Shown here: piece by piece, positions 36,183-45,453 of the stretch
Layout of the letters: each line of letters starts with the position of its first letter
Position numbering within the stretch: the first letter of the stretch is position 1
Source of the DNA: Streptomyces kaniharaensis
Lineage (GTDB): Bacteria; Actinomycetota; Actinomycetes; Streptomycetales; Streptomycetaceae
Direction of reading: 5' to 3'
NCBI RefSeq assembly: GCF_009569385.1
Contig: NZ_WBOF01000001.1
Coordinates: forward strand, 434,001-498,000
DNA: 64,000 bases
Made by a program: the position numbers and the translations under genes
The notes under the pieces: generated by a model
Database searches by the model: none
The model's input: only the letters and a program-made list of their open reading frames with translations
Told to the model about the DNA's origin: nothing

Positions 36183-37820
36183 ATGATGCTCCCCATGAGA
36201 AAAGTCATCGCCCTGCTCTCGGCCGCCGCGGCCGTCGCCGCCCTCGGTGGCGTGGCCTCCGCCGCCGAACCCGACACCGCCACGCTTGAGGACACCGGAC
36301 AGGGCAAGCTCGTCTGGAGCTCCTGCAACGACACCGCCACGCCCGCACTGCAGTGCGCCATGCTCGACGTGCCGGCCGACTACGCGGACCCGCACGGCCG
36401 CAAGATCAAGATCAAGGTGAACCGGCTCCCCGCCACCGCTGCCAAGGACCAGCAGCAGGGCCCGATCCTCCTCAACCCCGGCGGCCCCGGCGACTCCGGG
36501 CTCTGGATGCCCGCCTACATCTCCGGGCAGCTCCCCAAGGACGTCGCCTCGACCTACGACTGGATCGGCTTCGACCCGCGCGGCACCAACGGCAGCGATC
36601 CCCATGTCGTCTGCGACGCCCACTACTTCGACGGCGAGCGGCCCGACTACCAGGTGAGCCGGGGCACTTCGAAGGAGTGGCTGAAGAAGGCGGCCGGGTA
36701 CGCCGCCGACTGCGCCGCCGACTGGTCCTGGCTGCTGCCGCACATGACGACGGTCGACAACGCGCGCGACATGGACAGCATCCGGCGGGCGCTCGGCGTC
36801 CCGAAGATCAACTTCTACGGCGGATCCTGGGGCACCTCACTGGGCTCGACGTACGGCCAGCTCTTCCCCAGGCACGTCCGCCGGATGGTGCTGGACAGCA
36901 TCGTCGGCCCGACCATCAGCTGGTACGACCACAACATCCTCCAGGACAAGGAACACCAGCGCCGCTTCGACGCCTTCGCCGCCTGGACCGCCAAGGCCGA
37001 CGCGGTCTACCACCTCGGCACCGACGCCGCCGCCGTCAAGCAGGCGTACGACAAGGTCGAGGACGCCCTGCGGACCACCCCGGCCGACGCCGCCCCGGCC
37101 CCCGGAAAGATCGGCCCCGCCGAGTTCGAGGACACCTTCTACGGCGGCGGCTACAACTTCCTGCGCTGGCCGCGCATGGCCACCGTGCTCTCGGCCTACC
37201 TCACCCAGCACGACACCAGGCCGCTCGCCATCGCCTACAACAAGTACGCGGCGCCCGGCGCCGACGACGGCACCTTCCCGGCGTACAACGCCGCGCAGTG
37301 CACCGAGAACGCCTGGCCGCGCGACTGGGAGTTCTGGAAGAAGGACCAGGCCAAGGTCAACGCCACCGCACCCTTCTACACCTATAACAACATGTGGTAC
37401 AACGCCGCCTGCATGTTCTGGCCCTACCAGGGCAACCCGGCCGGCCGCCTGAAGATCACCGGCAAGGGCCTCCCGCCGGTCCTCCTCTTCCAGGCCACCG
37501 AGGACGCCGCCACCCCGTACGAGGGCGGCCTCGCCATGCACGACGCACTCCCCGGCTCCAAGCTCGTCGTCCAGACCGGCGGCAGCTTCCACGAGATCCT
37601 CTTCCACGGCAACGCCTGCCTCGACGACACGTTCACCGCCTACCTGCGCGACGGCAGTCTCCCGCAGGGCAACGGCAGCATCGCCAGGACCTGCGCCCCC
37701 GAAGCCGACCCCACCGCCACCTACATCACTCCGCCCCCGACCCTGACCAGCAAGGCGGCCACCGCCCCGACTCCCCTGTCGCCCACCGACCCCGAAGCCG
37801 TCCACGGCGTCCTCCGGTAG
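36183..37820 (+). CDS. Secreted alpha/beta-hydrolase, tripeptidyl aminopeptidase-like (S33)
   Basis: 545 residues with a Sec signal peptide (MRKVIALLSAAAAVAAL, cleavage near ASA-AE). The alpha/beta-hydrolase oxyanion region NPGGPGDSG lies near residue 98 and the nucleophile elbow is YGGSWGTS (Ser215). The C-terminal TAP-like part holds the remaining triad residues around ATEDAATPYEGG and SFHEILFHGNACLD. Streptomyces homologues trim tripeptides from secreted proteins or degrade extracellular peptides. No clear ribosome site precedes either 36183 or the alternative ATG at 36195, so the exact start is uncertain. Confidence 0.9.
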   Translation: MMLPMRKVIALLSAAAAVAALGGVASAAEPDTATLEDTGQGKLVWSSCNDTATPALQCAMLDVPADYADPHGRKIKIKVNRLPATAAKDQQQGPILLNPGGPGDSGLWMPAYISGQLPKDVASTYDWIGFDPRGTNGSDPHVVCDAHYFDGERPDYQVSRGTSKEWLKKAAGYAADCAADWSWLLPHMTTVDNARDMDSIRRALGVPKINFYGGSWGTSLGSTYGQLFPRHVRRMVLDSIVGPTISWYDHNILQDKEHQRRFDAFAAWTAKADAVYHLGTDAAAVKQAYDKVEDALRTTPADAAPAPGKIGPAEFEDTFYGGGYNFLRWPRMATVLSAYLTQHDTRPLAIAYNKYAAPGADDGTFPAYNAAQCTENAWPRDWEFWKKDQAKVNATAPFYTYNNMWYNAACMFWPYQGNPAGRLKITGKGLPPVLLFQATEDAATPYEGGLAMHDALPGSKLVVQTGGSFHEILFHGNACLDDTFTAYLRDGSLPQGNGSIARTCAPEADPTATYITPPPTLTSKAATAPTPLSPTDPEAVHGVLR

Positions 37821-37910
37821 CCGACGTGTGCGCCATCACCTCCCAGCAGGTGATGGCGTCGGCGCCCGGCCCAGCGGCCCGTACGCGCACGTCGGTTCAC
37901 CGCCAAGCAG

Positions 37911-37938
37911 CCCGCCCCTGCGCACGGGCAGGGGCGGG
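37911..37938. terminator. Bidirectional hairpin between convergent genes
   Basis: A perfect 11-bp stem (CCCGCCCCTGC with GCAGGGGCGGG) and a 6-nt loop between the peptidase stop and the barrel-protein stop. Confidence 0.8.
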
Positions 37939-37946
37939 CAGCACGC

Positions 37947-38429
37947 TCAGCCGAGCGTCGAACCGGTGACGGGCTCGGAGAGTGCGATCGTCTTGCCGCC
38001 GCTGCTCTTCACGAACTGCCAGGTCAGGCCGTTGATGACGCCCTGGCCCAGCGGAGCGAGCTTGGCGAACGCCGGCTGGCTGAGGTCGATGTGGGTGGAG
38101 TCGCAGGACGGGCACTGATCCTTGACGGGCACGGTGATGGTCTTGCCCTGGTAGGTCACCTTCACCGAAATTCCCTTGCAGACCGGGTCGTTGTTGGGGT
38201 TGGCGGCCGTCCACCAGGAGCGCGGGACGGCGACGAGCAGTTGGCTGGACGCGTCGATCCGGGTGCCGCAGGCGCCGTATCCGGCGTCCGTGTAGTAGGT
38301 GGCCTTGCCGGACATCGGCTTGTTGACCGGTATCGCGGCGCTCGCGCTGCCGGCGGTGAGGGCGATCAGGGCTGCGGCGGCGAGCGGCGCGCCGGCCAGG
38401 ATCCTGAGGTTCTTCGTGACGGCTCGCAT
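37947..38429 (-). CDS. Secreted double-psi beta-barrel protein, papain-inhibitor/expansin-like
   Basis: 160 residues with a Sec signal (cleavage near ASA-AI). The mature part begins MSGKATYYTDAGYGACG and contains VKDQCPSCDSTHIDLS, the RlpA/barwin-like barrel pattern, with four cysteines. It resembles the secreted Streptomyces papain inhibitor (SPI) group, which blocks cysteine proteases and is a transglutaminase substrate; a wall-loosening expansin role is the alternative. ATG 38429 follows GGAGGG. A DasR-like palindrome lies about 130 nt upstream. Confidence 0.85.
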   Translation of the reverse strand: MRAVTKNLRILAGAPLAAAALIALTAGSASAAIPVNKPMSGKATYYTDAGYGACGTRIDASSQLLVAVPRSWWTAANPNNDPVCKGISVKVTYQGKTITVPVKDQCPSCDSTHIDLSQPAFAKLAPLGQGVINGLTWQFVKSSGGKTIALSEPVTGSTLG

Positions 38430-38558
38430 GGTTCCCTCCGGTTCGGTTGGGAGAGCGGAGCGAATGGCGGCAGGCGTGGGCATGACAACATAACTCGCCC
38501 AGAGCGCCGTCGAGTTCACTCCCGCCAGTGCAAGGAACCTAAGCACCCGACCATGATG

Positions 38559-38568
38559 GGTCTAGACC
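38559..38568. promoter_or_regulatory. DasR-like (dre) palindrome candidate
   Basis: GGTCTAGACC is the invariant core of the DasR operator (consensus about ACTGGTCTAGACCAGT); the outer bases here match poorly. It lies in the 340-nt gap 38430-38769, about 130 nt upstream of the secreted barrel protein and 200 nt before the PPTase gene. DasR links GlcNAc metabolism to secretion and secondary metabolism. Nothing else convincing is in this gap. Confidence 0.4.
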
Positions 38569-38769
38569 TCCATGGTGTTGCCATGAACACAAAGGAGGAA
38601 CCTTTACTCATGCGCGCGAACACGCGAAGATACGTGACCGCCCCACCGCTCCCGGCCCTGACAGATCGTCACCGCCCCTCCAGCGCAGTACCGGTGACTC
38701 CCCCACCCCACACCCGGGTTAGGCTCGTCCGGCGCGGCGACGCCCGCGCGACCGACCGAGGGGGAACGT

Positions 38770-39447
38770 GTGATCGGGGACCTGCTGCCGGACGTCGTGG
38801 CGACGGAAGTGGCGTACGACGACCCGCCGGAGGCCCGCCTGGAGCCCGACGAGGAGGCGGTCATCGCGCGGGCTGCCGCCAAGTCCGGGGCGAAGGTCGT
38901 GGGCAAGCGCCGCCGCGAGTTCACCACCGCCCGCCACTGCGCCCGCGCCGCGCTCTCGCGCCTGGGCGTCGCCTACCGTCCGATCATCCCCGGCCACCTC
39001 GGCGCACCGAGCTGGCCGGACGGCGTGGTCGGCAGCCTCACCCACTGCGACGGCTTCCGCGCCGCCGCCGTCGCCCACTCCCGCGACCTCGTCTCGGTCG
39101 GCATCGACGCCGAGCCCGCGCTGCCGCTCCCGGACGACGTCCTGGACGTCATCGCCCTGCCCGGCGAGCAGCGGCGGATCGCCGGCCTCCTCGCCGCCGC
39201 CCCGCACATCCCCTGGGACCGCATCCTGTTCAGCGCCAAGGAGTCCGTCTACAAGGCGTGGTTCCCGCTCGCCGGCAAGTTCCTGGACTTCAGCGAGGCC
39301 GATCTCGTCCTCGCCTCCGACGGCACCTTCAGCGCCCGCCTCCTGGTCCCCGGCCCACGCGTCGGCGACCGCCGGATCGACGGTTTCGACGGCCGTTGGG
39401 CGGTCCGCGACGGCCTGCTCGCGACCGCCATCGCCGTGGCCCACTGA
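38770..39447 (+). CDS. 4'-phosphopantetheinyl transferase (EntD/Sfp type)
   Basis: 225 residues. The two PPTase motifs are present: VGIDAEP (Mg-binding Asp) near residue 116 and FSAKESVYKAWFP near 157, plus SLTHCDG upstream. Such enzymes attach the phosphopantetheine arm to carrier domains of NRPS and PKS. The PTM synthase (ACP Ser1738, PCP Ser2806) is the only such megasynthase in the window, so this enzyme could serve it, although streptomycetes usually carry several PPTases. Starts with GTG; barstar gene follows after 18 nt. Confidence 0.92.
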   Translation: MIGDLLPDVVATEVAYDDPPEARLEPDEEAVIARAAAKSGAKVVGKRRREFTTARHCARAALSRLGVAYRPIIPGHLGAPSWPDGVVGSLTHCDGFRAAAVAHSRDLVSVGIDAEPALPLPDDVLDVIALPGEQRRIAGLLAAAPHIPWDRILFSAKESVYKAWFPLAGKFLDFSEADLVLASDGTFSARLLVPGPRVGDRRIDGFDGRWAVRDGLLATAIAVAH

Positions 39448-39465
39448 CCGCACTATCCTCACCGT

Positions 39466-39849
39466 GTGACCGTGACGTATGTGATCGATGGCACCCGGGT
39501 CGGCACGCTGGAGGACTTCTGGGACGTCGTCGGCGAGTCGATCGGCTCCGACGGCTACTTCGGCCGGAACCTCGACGCCTTCGCGGACTGTCTGCGCGGT
39601 GGTTACGGCACGCCCGAGGACGGCGACTACGCGATCGAGTGGCGGGACCACGAGGTGTCCCGGCGCAATCTCGGCCACCCGGAGACGGTCCGCCAGCTGG
39701 AGCAGCGCCTCGCCCGCTGCCACCCCACCAACCGCGAGCACGTCGCCGCCGACCTCGCCGCCGCCCGGGCCGGACGCGGCCCGACGGTCTTCGACTGGCT
39801 GGTCCGGATCATCGAGGAGGAGCTCCCCGGCGGCCTCCGGCTCCGCTGA
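39466..39849 (+). CDS. Barstar-family protein (RNase inhibitor-like), orphan
   Basis: 127 residues. The barstar pattern is clear: an N-terminal strand, DGYFGRNLDAFADCL (the helix that plugs the barnase active site in the type protein) and DWLVRIIEEEL at the C-terminus. No barnase-like nuclease, toxin or secretion gene lies nearby. It follows the PPTase gene by 18 nt, probably as an operon. Streptomycetes carry many orphan barstars; it may neutralise toxins from other strains or regulate an unlinked RNase. Confidence 0.85.
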   Translation: MTVTYVIDGTRVGTLEDFWDVVGESIGSDGYFGRNLDAFADCLRGGYGTPEDGDYAIEWRDHEVSRRNLGHPETVRQLEQRLARCHPTNREHVAADLAAARAGRGPTVFDWLVRIIEEELPGGLRLR

Positions 39850-39952
39850 TCCCCCGTCTCCGGTCCCCCTCCCTGATCCCCCGTCTCGGAGCGCGCCCCG
39901 GAGCACGCCTCGGAGCGCGCCTCCGGGGCCAGCCGAGCACTGGCGTGAGGGC

Positions 39953-40843
39953 TCAGAACACGTCCGACAGCCGGACGAACCGCCGCCCGGCCGCCAGCAA
40001 CCCGGGTATCGCCGCCGCGAAGCCGGGGGCGGTACCGCCGCCCGGGTGGTTCAGGTGGGCGATGACGATCGATCCCGGCGCGGCCGCCGCGACCTCCTGC
40101 CGTACCTGGGAGGCGCTGAGCGTGGCGCCGCCGTCGCCGTTGACGGTGAAGCCGGCGACGCGTTCCCCCAGGTCGGCGACCACCCGGGTGGCGACGTCGT
40201 CGTAGTGGGCGGTACCGGAGCGGAAGAAGCGGGGCGGGTGCCCGAGCAACCCGGTGAGCTTCTCGGCGTTGCCCGCGACCTCGTCGTACACCTCTCCGAC
40301 GTCGCGGGTGCCGGCGATGCCGTAGGCGGAGCGGCCGGTGACCGAGAGCGGACGGTGGGCGGTGCCGTGGTTGCCGATCTCGAAGAGCGGCTCGGCGACG
40401 AGACCGTCGAACGCGGCCGGGTTGGCGTCGATCCAGCGGGCGTTGAGGAAGAGCGTGGCGGGGACGCCGTGCGCGCGCAGGAAGTCGATGAGGTCGGCGT
40501 CGTACCCGCTTCCGCCGGGGCCGCCGCAGGCGTCGAAGGTGAGCGCCGTGGCCCCCTCGCCGCCGGGCAGCTCGGTGATCACCCCGGCCGTCTCCAGACC
40601 CCACTCCGTCGGGTCCACCCCGCCGTACCGGGCGACCACGTCCGCCCTGGTCGGTATCCGGGGCGCGGCGGACACCGACGGTGGCGCCACCGCGGTCGCC
40701 GTCGCCGTCGGAGATCCGGACACGGCAGCCGTACCCGAGGCCACCTGCCCCGCAGCCTCCTCACCACCCCGCACCGCCGACCGGCACCCCGCCAGTGCGC
40801 TCCCGGCCACCGCCACCAGCAGGGCCCGCCGACTGAGCGACAC
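39953..40843 (-). CDS. Lipoprotein polysaccharide deacetylase (CE4/NodB)
   Basis: 296 residues. The lipobox LAGC lies at the end of a short signal (MSLSRRALLVAVAGSALAGC). After a 45-residue Ala/Ser/Thr linker comes a NodB domain: ALTFDACGG holds the catalytic/metal Asp in the DACGG variant, GNHGTAHRPL supplies the metal histidines, and HLNHPGGGTAPG is the last conserved loop. It probably removes N-acetyl groups from cell-wall glycan or chitin-like polymers. GTG 40843 follows GGAGG. Confidence 0.88.
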   Translation of the reverse strand: MSLSRRALLVAVAGSALAGCRSAVRGGEEAAGQVASGTAAVSGSPTATATAVAPPSVSAAPRIPTRADVVARYGGVDPTEWGLETAGVITELPGGEGATALTFDACGGPGGSGYDADLIDFLRAHGVPATLFLNARWIDANPAAFDGLVAEPLFEIGNHGTAHRPLSVTGRSAYGIAGTRDVGEVYDEVAGNAEKLTGLLGHPPRFFRSGTAHYDDVATRVVADLGERVAGFTVNGDGGATLSASQVRQEVAAAAPGSIVIAHLNHPGGGTAPGFAAAIPGLLAAGRRFVRLSDVF

Positions 40844-41048
40844 GCCGACCTCCACACTATTCCGACAATCCGACCATCTGTTTCTATGAACAGACCGATC
40901 GTCACTCGCCGCAACCCGCCCCCAGTCGCCGCCCGCCCCGCCGCCCTTCACCGACCCGCCCCGCCCCCGTGGGCCCCGGCTCACCCCGGGTTCACCCCCG
41001 CGGGTAGGCACGCGGGCGACCCCACCCCGTCCGAACCCGGAGGCCCCG

Positions 41049-42743
41049 ATGCCCGCCACCCCGGAGAGCGACGACCCCACCGCCGCCGACCGCCCCCTCC
41101 TCGACCGCCGCGACCTGCTCCGCACCGGTCTCGCCACCGGCGCCGCCACCGTCCTCGGACTGTCGGCCGCCGCCACCCCGGCGGCAGCCGACTCACCCGA
41201 CCGCGACAGCACCCTCACCCTCACCGGCCATCTGCCCACCGGCGCACCCGACTTCGTCCACCTGCCCGTCGAAGTCCCGGACGGCGTACGGGAGATCGCC
41301 GTCTCCTACACCTACGACAGGCCCCCGGTCCCGGCCGGCACCCCGGGCAACTCCTGCGACATCGGCATCTTCGACGAGCGCGGCACCGACCTCGGAGGCC
41401 CAGGCTTCCGCGGCTGGTCCGGCGGCTTCCGCACCGAGTTCCGCATCGCCCGCGACTCCGCGACCCCGGGCTACCTGCCCGGCCCGGTCAACCCGGGCAC
41501 CTGGCACATCGTTCTCGGCCCGTACCAGATCGCGCCGCAGGGCCTCGACTACCGCGTCCAGGTGACCCTCCGATTCGGCGCTCCCGGGCCGGAGTTCACC
41601 CCGAGCTACCCGCCCGAGCGGGCCCGCGGCCGGGGCCGCGCCTGGTACCGGGGCGACTGCCACCTGCACACCGTGCACTCCGACGGCCGACGGCTGCCCG
41701 AGGAGGTGGCGGCCGGTGCCCGCGCCGCCGGCCTGGACTTCATCGTGTCCACCGACCACAACACCAGCTCCTCGCACGCGGTGTGGGGCCCGCTGGCCGG
41801 CCCGGACCTCCTCGTCGTCCCCGGCGAGGAGATCACCACCCGCAACGGCCACTGGCTGGCGCTCGGCCTGCGGCCGGGCGAGTTCGTCGACTGGCGCTAC
41901 CGCTCCCGCGACGAGGCCTTCCCGCGCTTCGCCCGCCAGGTGCACCGCTCCGGCGGCCTGGTGGTGCCCGCGCACCCGTACTGCCCCTACGTCGCCTGCC
42001 AGTGGAAGTTCGGGTACGAGCAGGCGGACGCGGTGGAGGTCTGGAACGGGCCCTGGACGTACGACGACGAGTCGGCCGTGGACACCTGGGACGCGCAGCT
42101 CGCGGTCGCCGTCCGGGACGGCCGGTCCTGGCTGCCCGCCATGGGCAACAGCGACGCGCACAGCGTCCCGCAGGTGATCGGATCCCCGCACAACGTGGTC
42201 CTGGCCGACGAGCTCACCCGGGACGCGGTCCTCGACGGGATGCGCGCCGGGCGCAGCTGGCTCGCCGAATCCGCCGCCGTTCAGCTGGAGTTCACCGTCA
42301 CGGGGCACGGCCGCCGGGCCGGCATCGGCGAGGAGCTGTCCGTCCCGGCGGACGCCCCGGTGGACGTCCGGCTCACCGTGTCCGGCGTGCCCGGCGGTAC
42401 GGTCCGCTTCCTCACCGACGAGGGCCAGATGCACCAGGAGACGCTGCCCGCCGGCGGCTCGGGCACGGTCGCCTGGCGGACGACGGCCTCGCTCGCCGCG
42501 TACGTCCGGGCCGAGGTCCGCCACCCGAAGGCCGACGGGACGCCCGGCAGGGGCAACGCGATGGGCGAGGACCTGCCCTGGGGCCCGATGGCGGCACTGA
42601 CCAACCCGATCGTCCTCCGCACCGAGGACCGCACCGAGGACCGCACCGTGGCCGGTGGCCAGGACCGAGCCGGGGACCGCACCGGGAGAGCCGGCAACCC
42701 CGGGACCAGGGAGGGGACGACTCGGGGCACCCATGTGGACTAG
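41049..42743 (+). CDS. Tat-exported PHP-domain metallophosphoesterase (CehA/McbA-like)
   Basis: 564 residues. The twin-arginine signal is DRRDLLRTGLATGAA near residue 19. Residues 50-190 are a beta domain; the PHP domain has DCHLHTVHSDG, VSTDHNTSSS, PGEEITTRNGH and GNSDAHSVP, the metal-binding set. CehA/McbA-type enzymes hydrolyse phosphate or carbamate esters outside the cell. The final 30 residues are charged and repetitive (RTEDRTEDRT). Monocistronic; substrate unknown. Confidence 0.88.
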   Translation: MPATPESDDPTAADRPLLDRRDLLRTGLATGAATVLGLSAAATPAAADSPDRDSTLTLTGHLPTGAPDFVHLPVEVPDGVREIAVSYTYDRPPVPAGTPGNSCDIGIFDERGTDLGGPGFRGWSGGFRTEFRIARDSATPGYLPGPVNPGTWHIVLGPYQIAPQGLDYRVQVTLRFGAPGPEFTPSYPPERARGRGRAWYRGDCHLHTVHSDGRRLPEEVAAGARAAGLDFIVSTDHNTSSSHAVWGPLAGPDLLVVPGEEITTRNGHWLALGLRPGEFVDWRYRSRDEAFPRFARQVHRSGGLVVPAHPYCPYVACQWKFGYEQADAVEVWNGPWTYDDESAVDTWDAQLAVAVRDGRSWLPAMGNSDAHSVPQVIGSPHNVVLADELTRDAVLDGMRAGRSWLAESAAVQLEFTVTGHGRRAGIGEELSVPADAPVDVRLTVSGVPGGTVRFLTDEGQMHQETLPAGGSGTVAWRTTASLAAYVRAEVRHPKADGTPGRGNAMGEDLPWGPMAALTNPIVLRTEDRTEDRTVAGGQDRAGDRTGRAGNPGTREGTTRGTHVD

Positions 42744-42878
42744 GTTGATCCCCGAAAGCATCAGTCGTTGGGACGAGGCGGTCGGCTGTCCGCATCCAGG
42801 TCCGACCGCCCCTTTCGCGCTCCGACCGCCTCGCCCCGGCTACCCGACCGTCCCCGGCCCGCGAAGGGATCAGCTGCT

Positions 42879-43358
42879 GTGAACCGTACGACCGTAGGTG
42901 GGCCGGAGCTCGGGGGCGGCCGGGGCGCCGGCGGCGTCGTCGTCCTCGTCGACCCCGCCAGGGCCGGGCGGAGCCCCGTCGCGGCGCTGCTCGCCACCGA
43001 GCTGCACCCGAGCGTCCACCTGCGGACCGACGACTTCCTGCGGGTCATCCGCCGCGGCCAGCTGCCGCCCCACCTCCCCGAGGCCGAGCGCCAGAACACC
43101 ACCGCCCTGGCCGCCGCCGCCCAGGCCGCCTTCGCCTACGCCACGGGCGGCTACCAGGTCGTCGTCGAGTGCCCCGCCGTCCCCGCCCTCGACACCTTCC
43201 GCCGCGAGAGCCGCACCACCGGCGCCGCCCTCCACTACGTCGTCCTCGACCCGGCTCCCGGCCGCCACACCGTCGACCCCACCACCCTCACCCCCGAGAC
43301 CACCACCAAGGCCGTCCTCGCGGCCCTCGCCACCGGCACCCACCTCCTCGGCTGGTAG
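42879..43358 (+). CDS. AAA/P-loop kinase-like protein with degenerate Walker A
   Basis: 159 residues. The layout is that of small AAA_33-type kinases: a first strand VVVLVDPARAGRSPVA in the P-loop position, LRTDDFLRVIR as the Asp-containing second motif, then an acidic-aromatic region and a helical C-terminus. The P-loop reads DPARAGRS rather than GxxxxGKS/T, so the catalytic Lys is Arg and the first Gly is lost. GTG 42879 follows AAGGGA. Possible non-catalytic nucleotide-binding protein. Confidence 0.65.
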   Translation: MNRTTVGGPELGGGRGAGGVVVLVDPARAGRSPVAALLATELHPSVHLRTDDFLRVIRRGQLPPHLPEAERQNTTALAAAAQAAFAYATGGYQVVVECPAVPALDTFRRESRTTGAALHYVVLDPAPGRHTVDPTTLTPETTTKAVLAALATGTHLLGW

Positions 43359-43382
43359 CGGCACCCTCCGTCAACGACGAAG

Positions 43383-43406
43383 GCCCCGACCGCACACGGT
43401 CGGGGC
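43383..43406. terminator. Bidirectional hairpin between convergent genes
   Basis: A perfect 10-bp stem (GCCCCGACCG with CGGTCGGGGC) and CACA loop between the P-loop-like gene and the OYE gene. Confidence 0.8.
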
Positions 43407-43426
43407 GTCCACGTCACGGGGCGGAA

Positions 43427-44563
43427 CTAGCTCAGCGTCTTCAGCGCCGCCGCGTCGTACGGCTTCAGCTCGTCGAGGCGGCCGGCCAGGACCTTGGCCG
43501 CCCACTCCGGGTCCTGGAGCAGGGCGCGGCCGACGGCGACGAGGTCGAACTCGTCGCGCTCCAGACGGTCGAGCAGGTTGTCGATGCCCTGGACCGGGGC
43601 GCCCTCGCCCATGAAACCGCGGATGAAGTCGCCGTCGAGGCCGACCGAGCCGACGGTGATGGTGGGCCTGCCGGTGAGCTTCCTGGTCCAGCCGGCCAGG
43701 TTCAGGTCCGAGCCGTCGAACTCCGGCAGCCAGTAGCGGCGGGTGGAGGCGTGGAACGCGTCGACGCCGGCCTCGGCGAGCGGGGTCAGGATCGCCGCGA
43801 GCTCCTCGGGGGTCTCGGCGAGCCGCGCGTCGTAGGCCTCCGACTTCCACTGCGAGTAGCGGAAGATCACGGGGAAGTCGGGCGACACGGCCGCGCGGAC
43901 CGCGGCCACGATCTCGGCCGCGAACTTCGCCCGGGCCACCGGGTCGCCGCCGTAGCCGTCGGTGCGCCGGTTCGTCCGCTCCCACAGGAACTGGTCGAGG
44001 AGGTAGCCGTGAGCACCGTGCAGTTCGACGCCGTCGAAGCCGATGCGCTCGGCCGCGGCGGCGGCCTCGGCGAAGGCGCCGATCACGTCGTCCAGGTCCG
44101 TGCGGCTCATCGCCCGGCCGGTGCCCTCGGTGCCGTCGAGGCGGATGCCGGAGGGGCCGACCGCGGGGGCGTCGGCGTAGGGCGGCTCGCCCTGCTTGCG
44201 CACCATGCCGATGTGCCACAGCTGCGGCACGATCGTGCCGCCCGCCGCGTGCACGGCCTCGGCGACCCCGGCCCACCCCGCCAGCTGCTCCTCGCCGTGG
44301 AAGCGCGGCACCCGGTCGCTCTGCCCGGCCGACGCGTGGCCGACGTACGTCCCCTCGGTGACGATCAGGCCCACGCCCGCGGCGGCGCGACGGGCGTAGT
44401 AGGACCGCACGTCCTCGCCGGGGACGCCGCCCGGGGAGAACATGCGCGTCATCGGCGCCATCACGATGCGGTTGGGGACGGTCAGGCCGTTCAGCTCGAC
44501 GGGCCGGGACAGGATCTCGGCCGCGCGGGAGGCAGCGGACTCAGCGGACGCGGTGACGGTCAT
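43427..44563 (-). CDS. Old-yellow-enzyme-family NADH:flavin oxidoreductase
   Basis: 378 residues. The FMN-barrel pattern is complete: NRIVMAPMTR near residue 31, QLWHIG, GFDGVELHGAHGYLLDQFLW and VGRALLQDPEWA. Members reduce activated alkenes or nitroesters with NAD(P)H. ATG 44563; single gene ending at a strong hairpin. A link to other genes here is not evident, and substrate is unknown. Confidence 0.92.
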   Translation of the reverse strand: MTVTASAESAASRAAEILSRPVELNGLTVPNRIVMAPMTRMFSPGGVPGEDVRSYYARRAAAGVGLIVTEGTYVGHASAGQSDRVPRFHGEEQLAGWAGVAEAVHAAGGTIVPQLWHIGMVRKQGEPPYADAPAVGPSGIRLDGTEGTGRAMSRTDLDDVIGAFAEAAAAAERIGFDGVELHGAHGYLLDQFLWERTNRRTDGYGGDPVARAKFAAEIVAAVRAAVSPDFPVIFRYSQWKSEAYDARLAETPEELAAILTPLAEAGVDAFHASTRRYWLPEFDGSDLNLAGWTRKLTGRPTITVGSVGLDGDFIRGFMGEGAPVQGIDNLLDRLERDEFDLVAVGRALLQDPEWAAKVLAGRLDELKPYDAAALKTLS

Positions 44564-44694
44564 GGATCTTCCTCGTGGGTGCCGGAGGTGTGCGCATGGA
44601 CAGGTACGGCTGCCCGTGCCAACCGCTCCGACGGCCCCGGCATTTCACCCACTGCACGAACCGCCCTGTGATCCCGACCACTACGCCCCGGCCA

Positions 44695-45204
44695 CTACGC
44701 CCCGACCGTGCCGTCGATCGCCTCGCGGAGGAAGTCGGCGTGGCCGTTGTGGCGGGCGTAGTCGTGGATGAGGTGGAGCATCACCAGGCGCAGCGAGACC
44801 TCGGCCTGCCAGCGCGACTGGTAGCCCGTCACGTCCAGGGACTCGGCCTCGCGCTCGATCCGGCGGGAGTGCTCCACCTCGGCCTGCCAGGCGGCGAAGG
44901 CTTCGGCGCGGGTGGCTCCGGCGGGGTCGTAGGCGGCCTGGTAGTCGCCCTCCTCCGACCAGACGAGCGGGATGTCCTCACCGTTGATGACGCGCCGGAA
45001 CCAGGTGCGCTCGACCTCGGCCATGTGGCGCACCAGTCCGAGCAGGGTCAGGGTGGACGGCGGGCTGGAGCGCTGCCGCAGCTGCTCGTCGGTCAGGCCC
45101 TCGCACTTCATGGCGAGGGTCGCCCGGTGGAAGTCCAGGAAGGTGCGCAGCATCTCGCGTTCGCCGCCGGTCAGCGGCGGCTTGGGGCGGTCGTCGGTGT
45201 TCAC
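44695..45204 (-). CDS. DinB/DUF664-family protein
   Basis: 169 residues. The four-helix DinB pattern shows RHMAEVERTWFRRVING in the middle and HLIHDYARHNGHADFLREAIDG at the C-terminus, giving the metal-binding histidines. Actinobacterial members are mycothiol- or metal-dependent transferases of unknown substrate. GTG start. Confidence 0.88.
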   Translation of the reverse strand: MNTDDRPKPPLTGGEREMLRTFLDFHRATLAMKCEGLTDEQLRQRSSPPSTLTLLGLVRHMAEVERTWFRRVINGEDIPLVWSEEGDYQAAYDPAGATRAEAFAAWQAEVEHSRRIEREAESLDVTGYQSRWQAEVSLRLVMLHLIHDYARHNGHADFLREAIDGTVGA

Positions 45205-45453
45205 GCCTCCACGTCTCCTTCTCTCGCACTCCCGCGCGGTTCAGGAACCGGGTGCGGCGTCCCCCGCAACGCGACTCCACATGATCACCGCGGACTGTAG
45301 TGGATCGCCGTCCCACCCGCACCGCATTTTCCCCGTGCCACTCGGTAATCGCCCGACTCCCGTGCGTTCGCATCCGGGCCGGTTGGGGTACGTACAGCGG
45401 CGCGGCCGCCAAGCGGCGCGCCCGACGGACCTCCGATCAAGGCAGGACGACCC

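Noticed and set aside
38583..38769. Possible small gene at ATG 38610 with AAAGGAGG upstream
   Set aside because: The frame has no stop before running out of frame through the PPTase gene, and the predicted residues look random.
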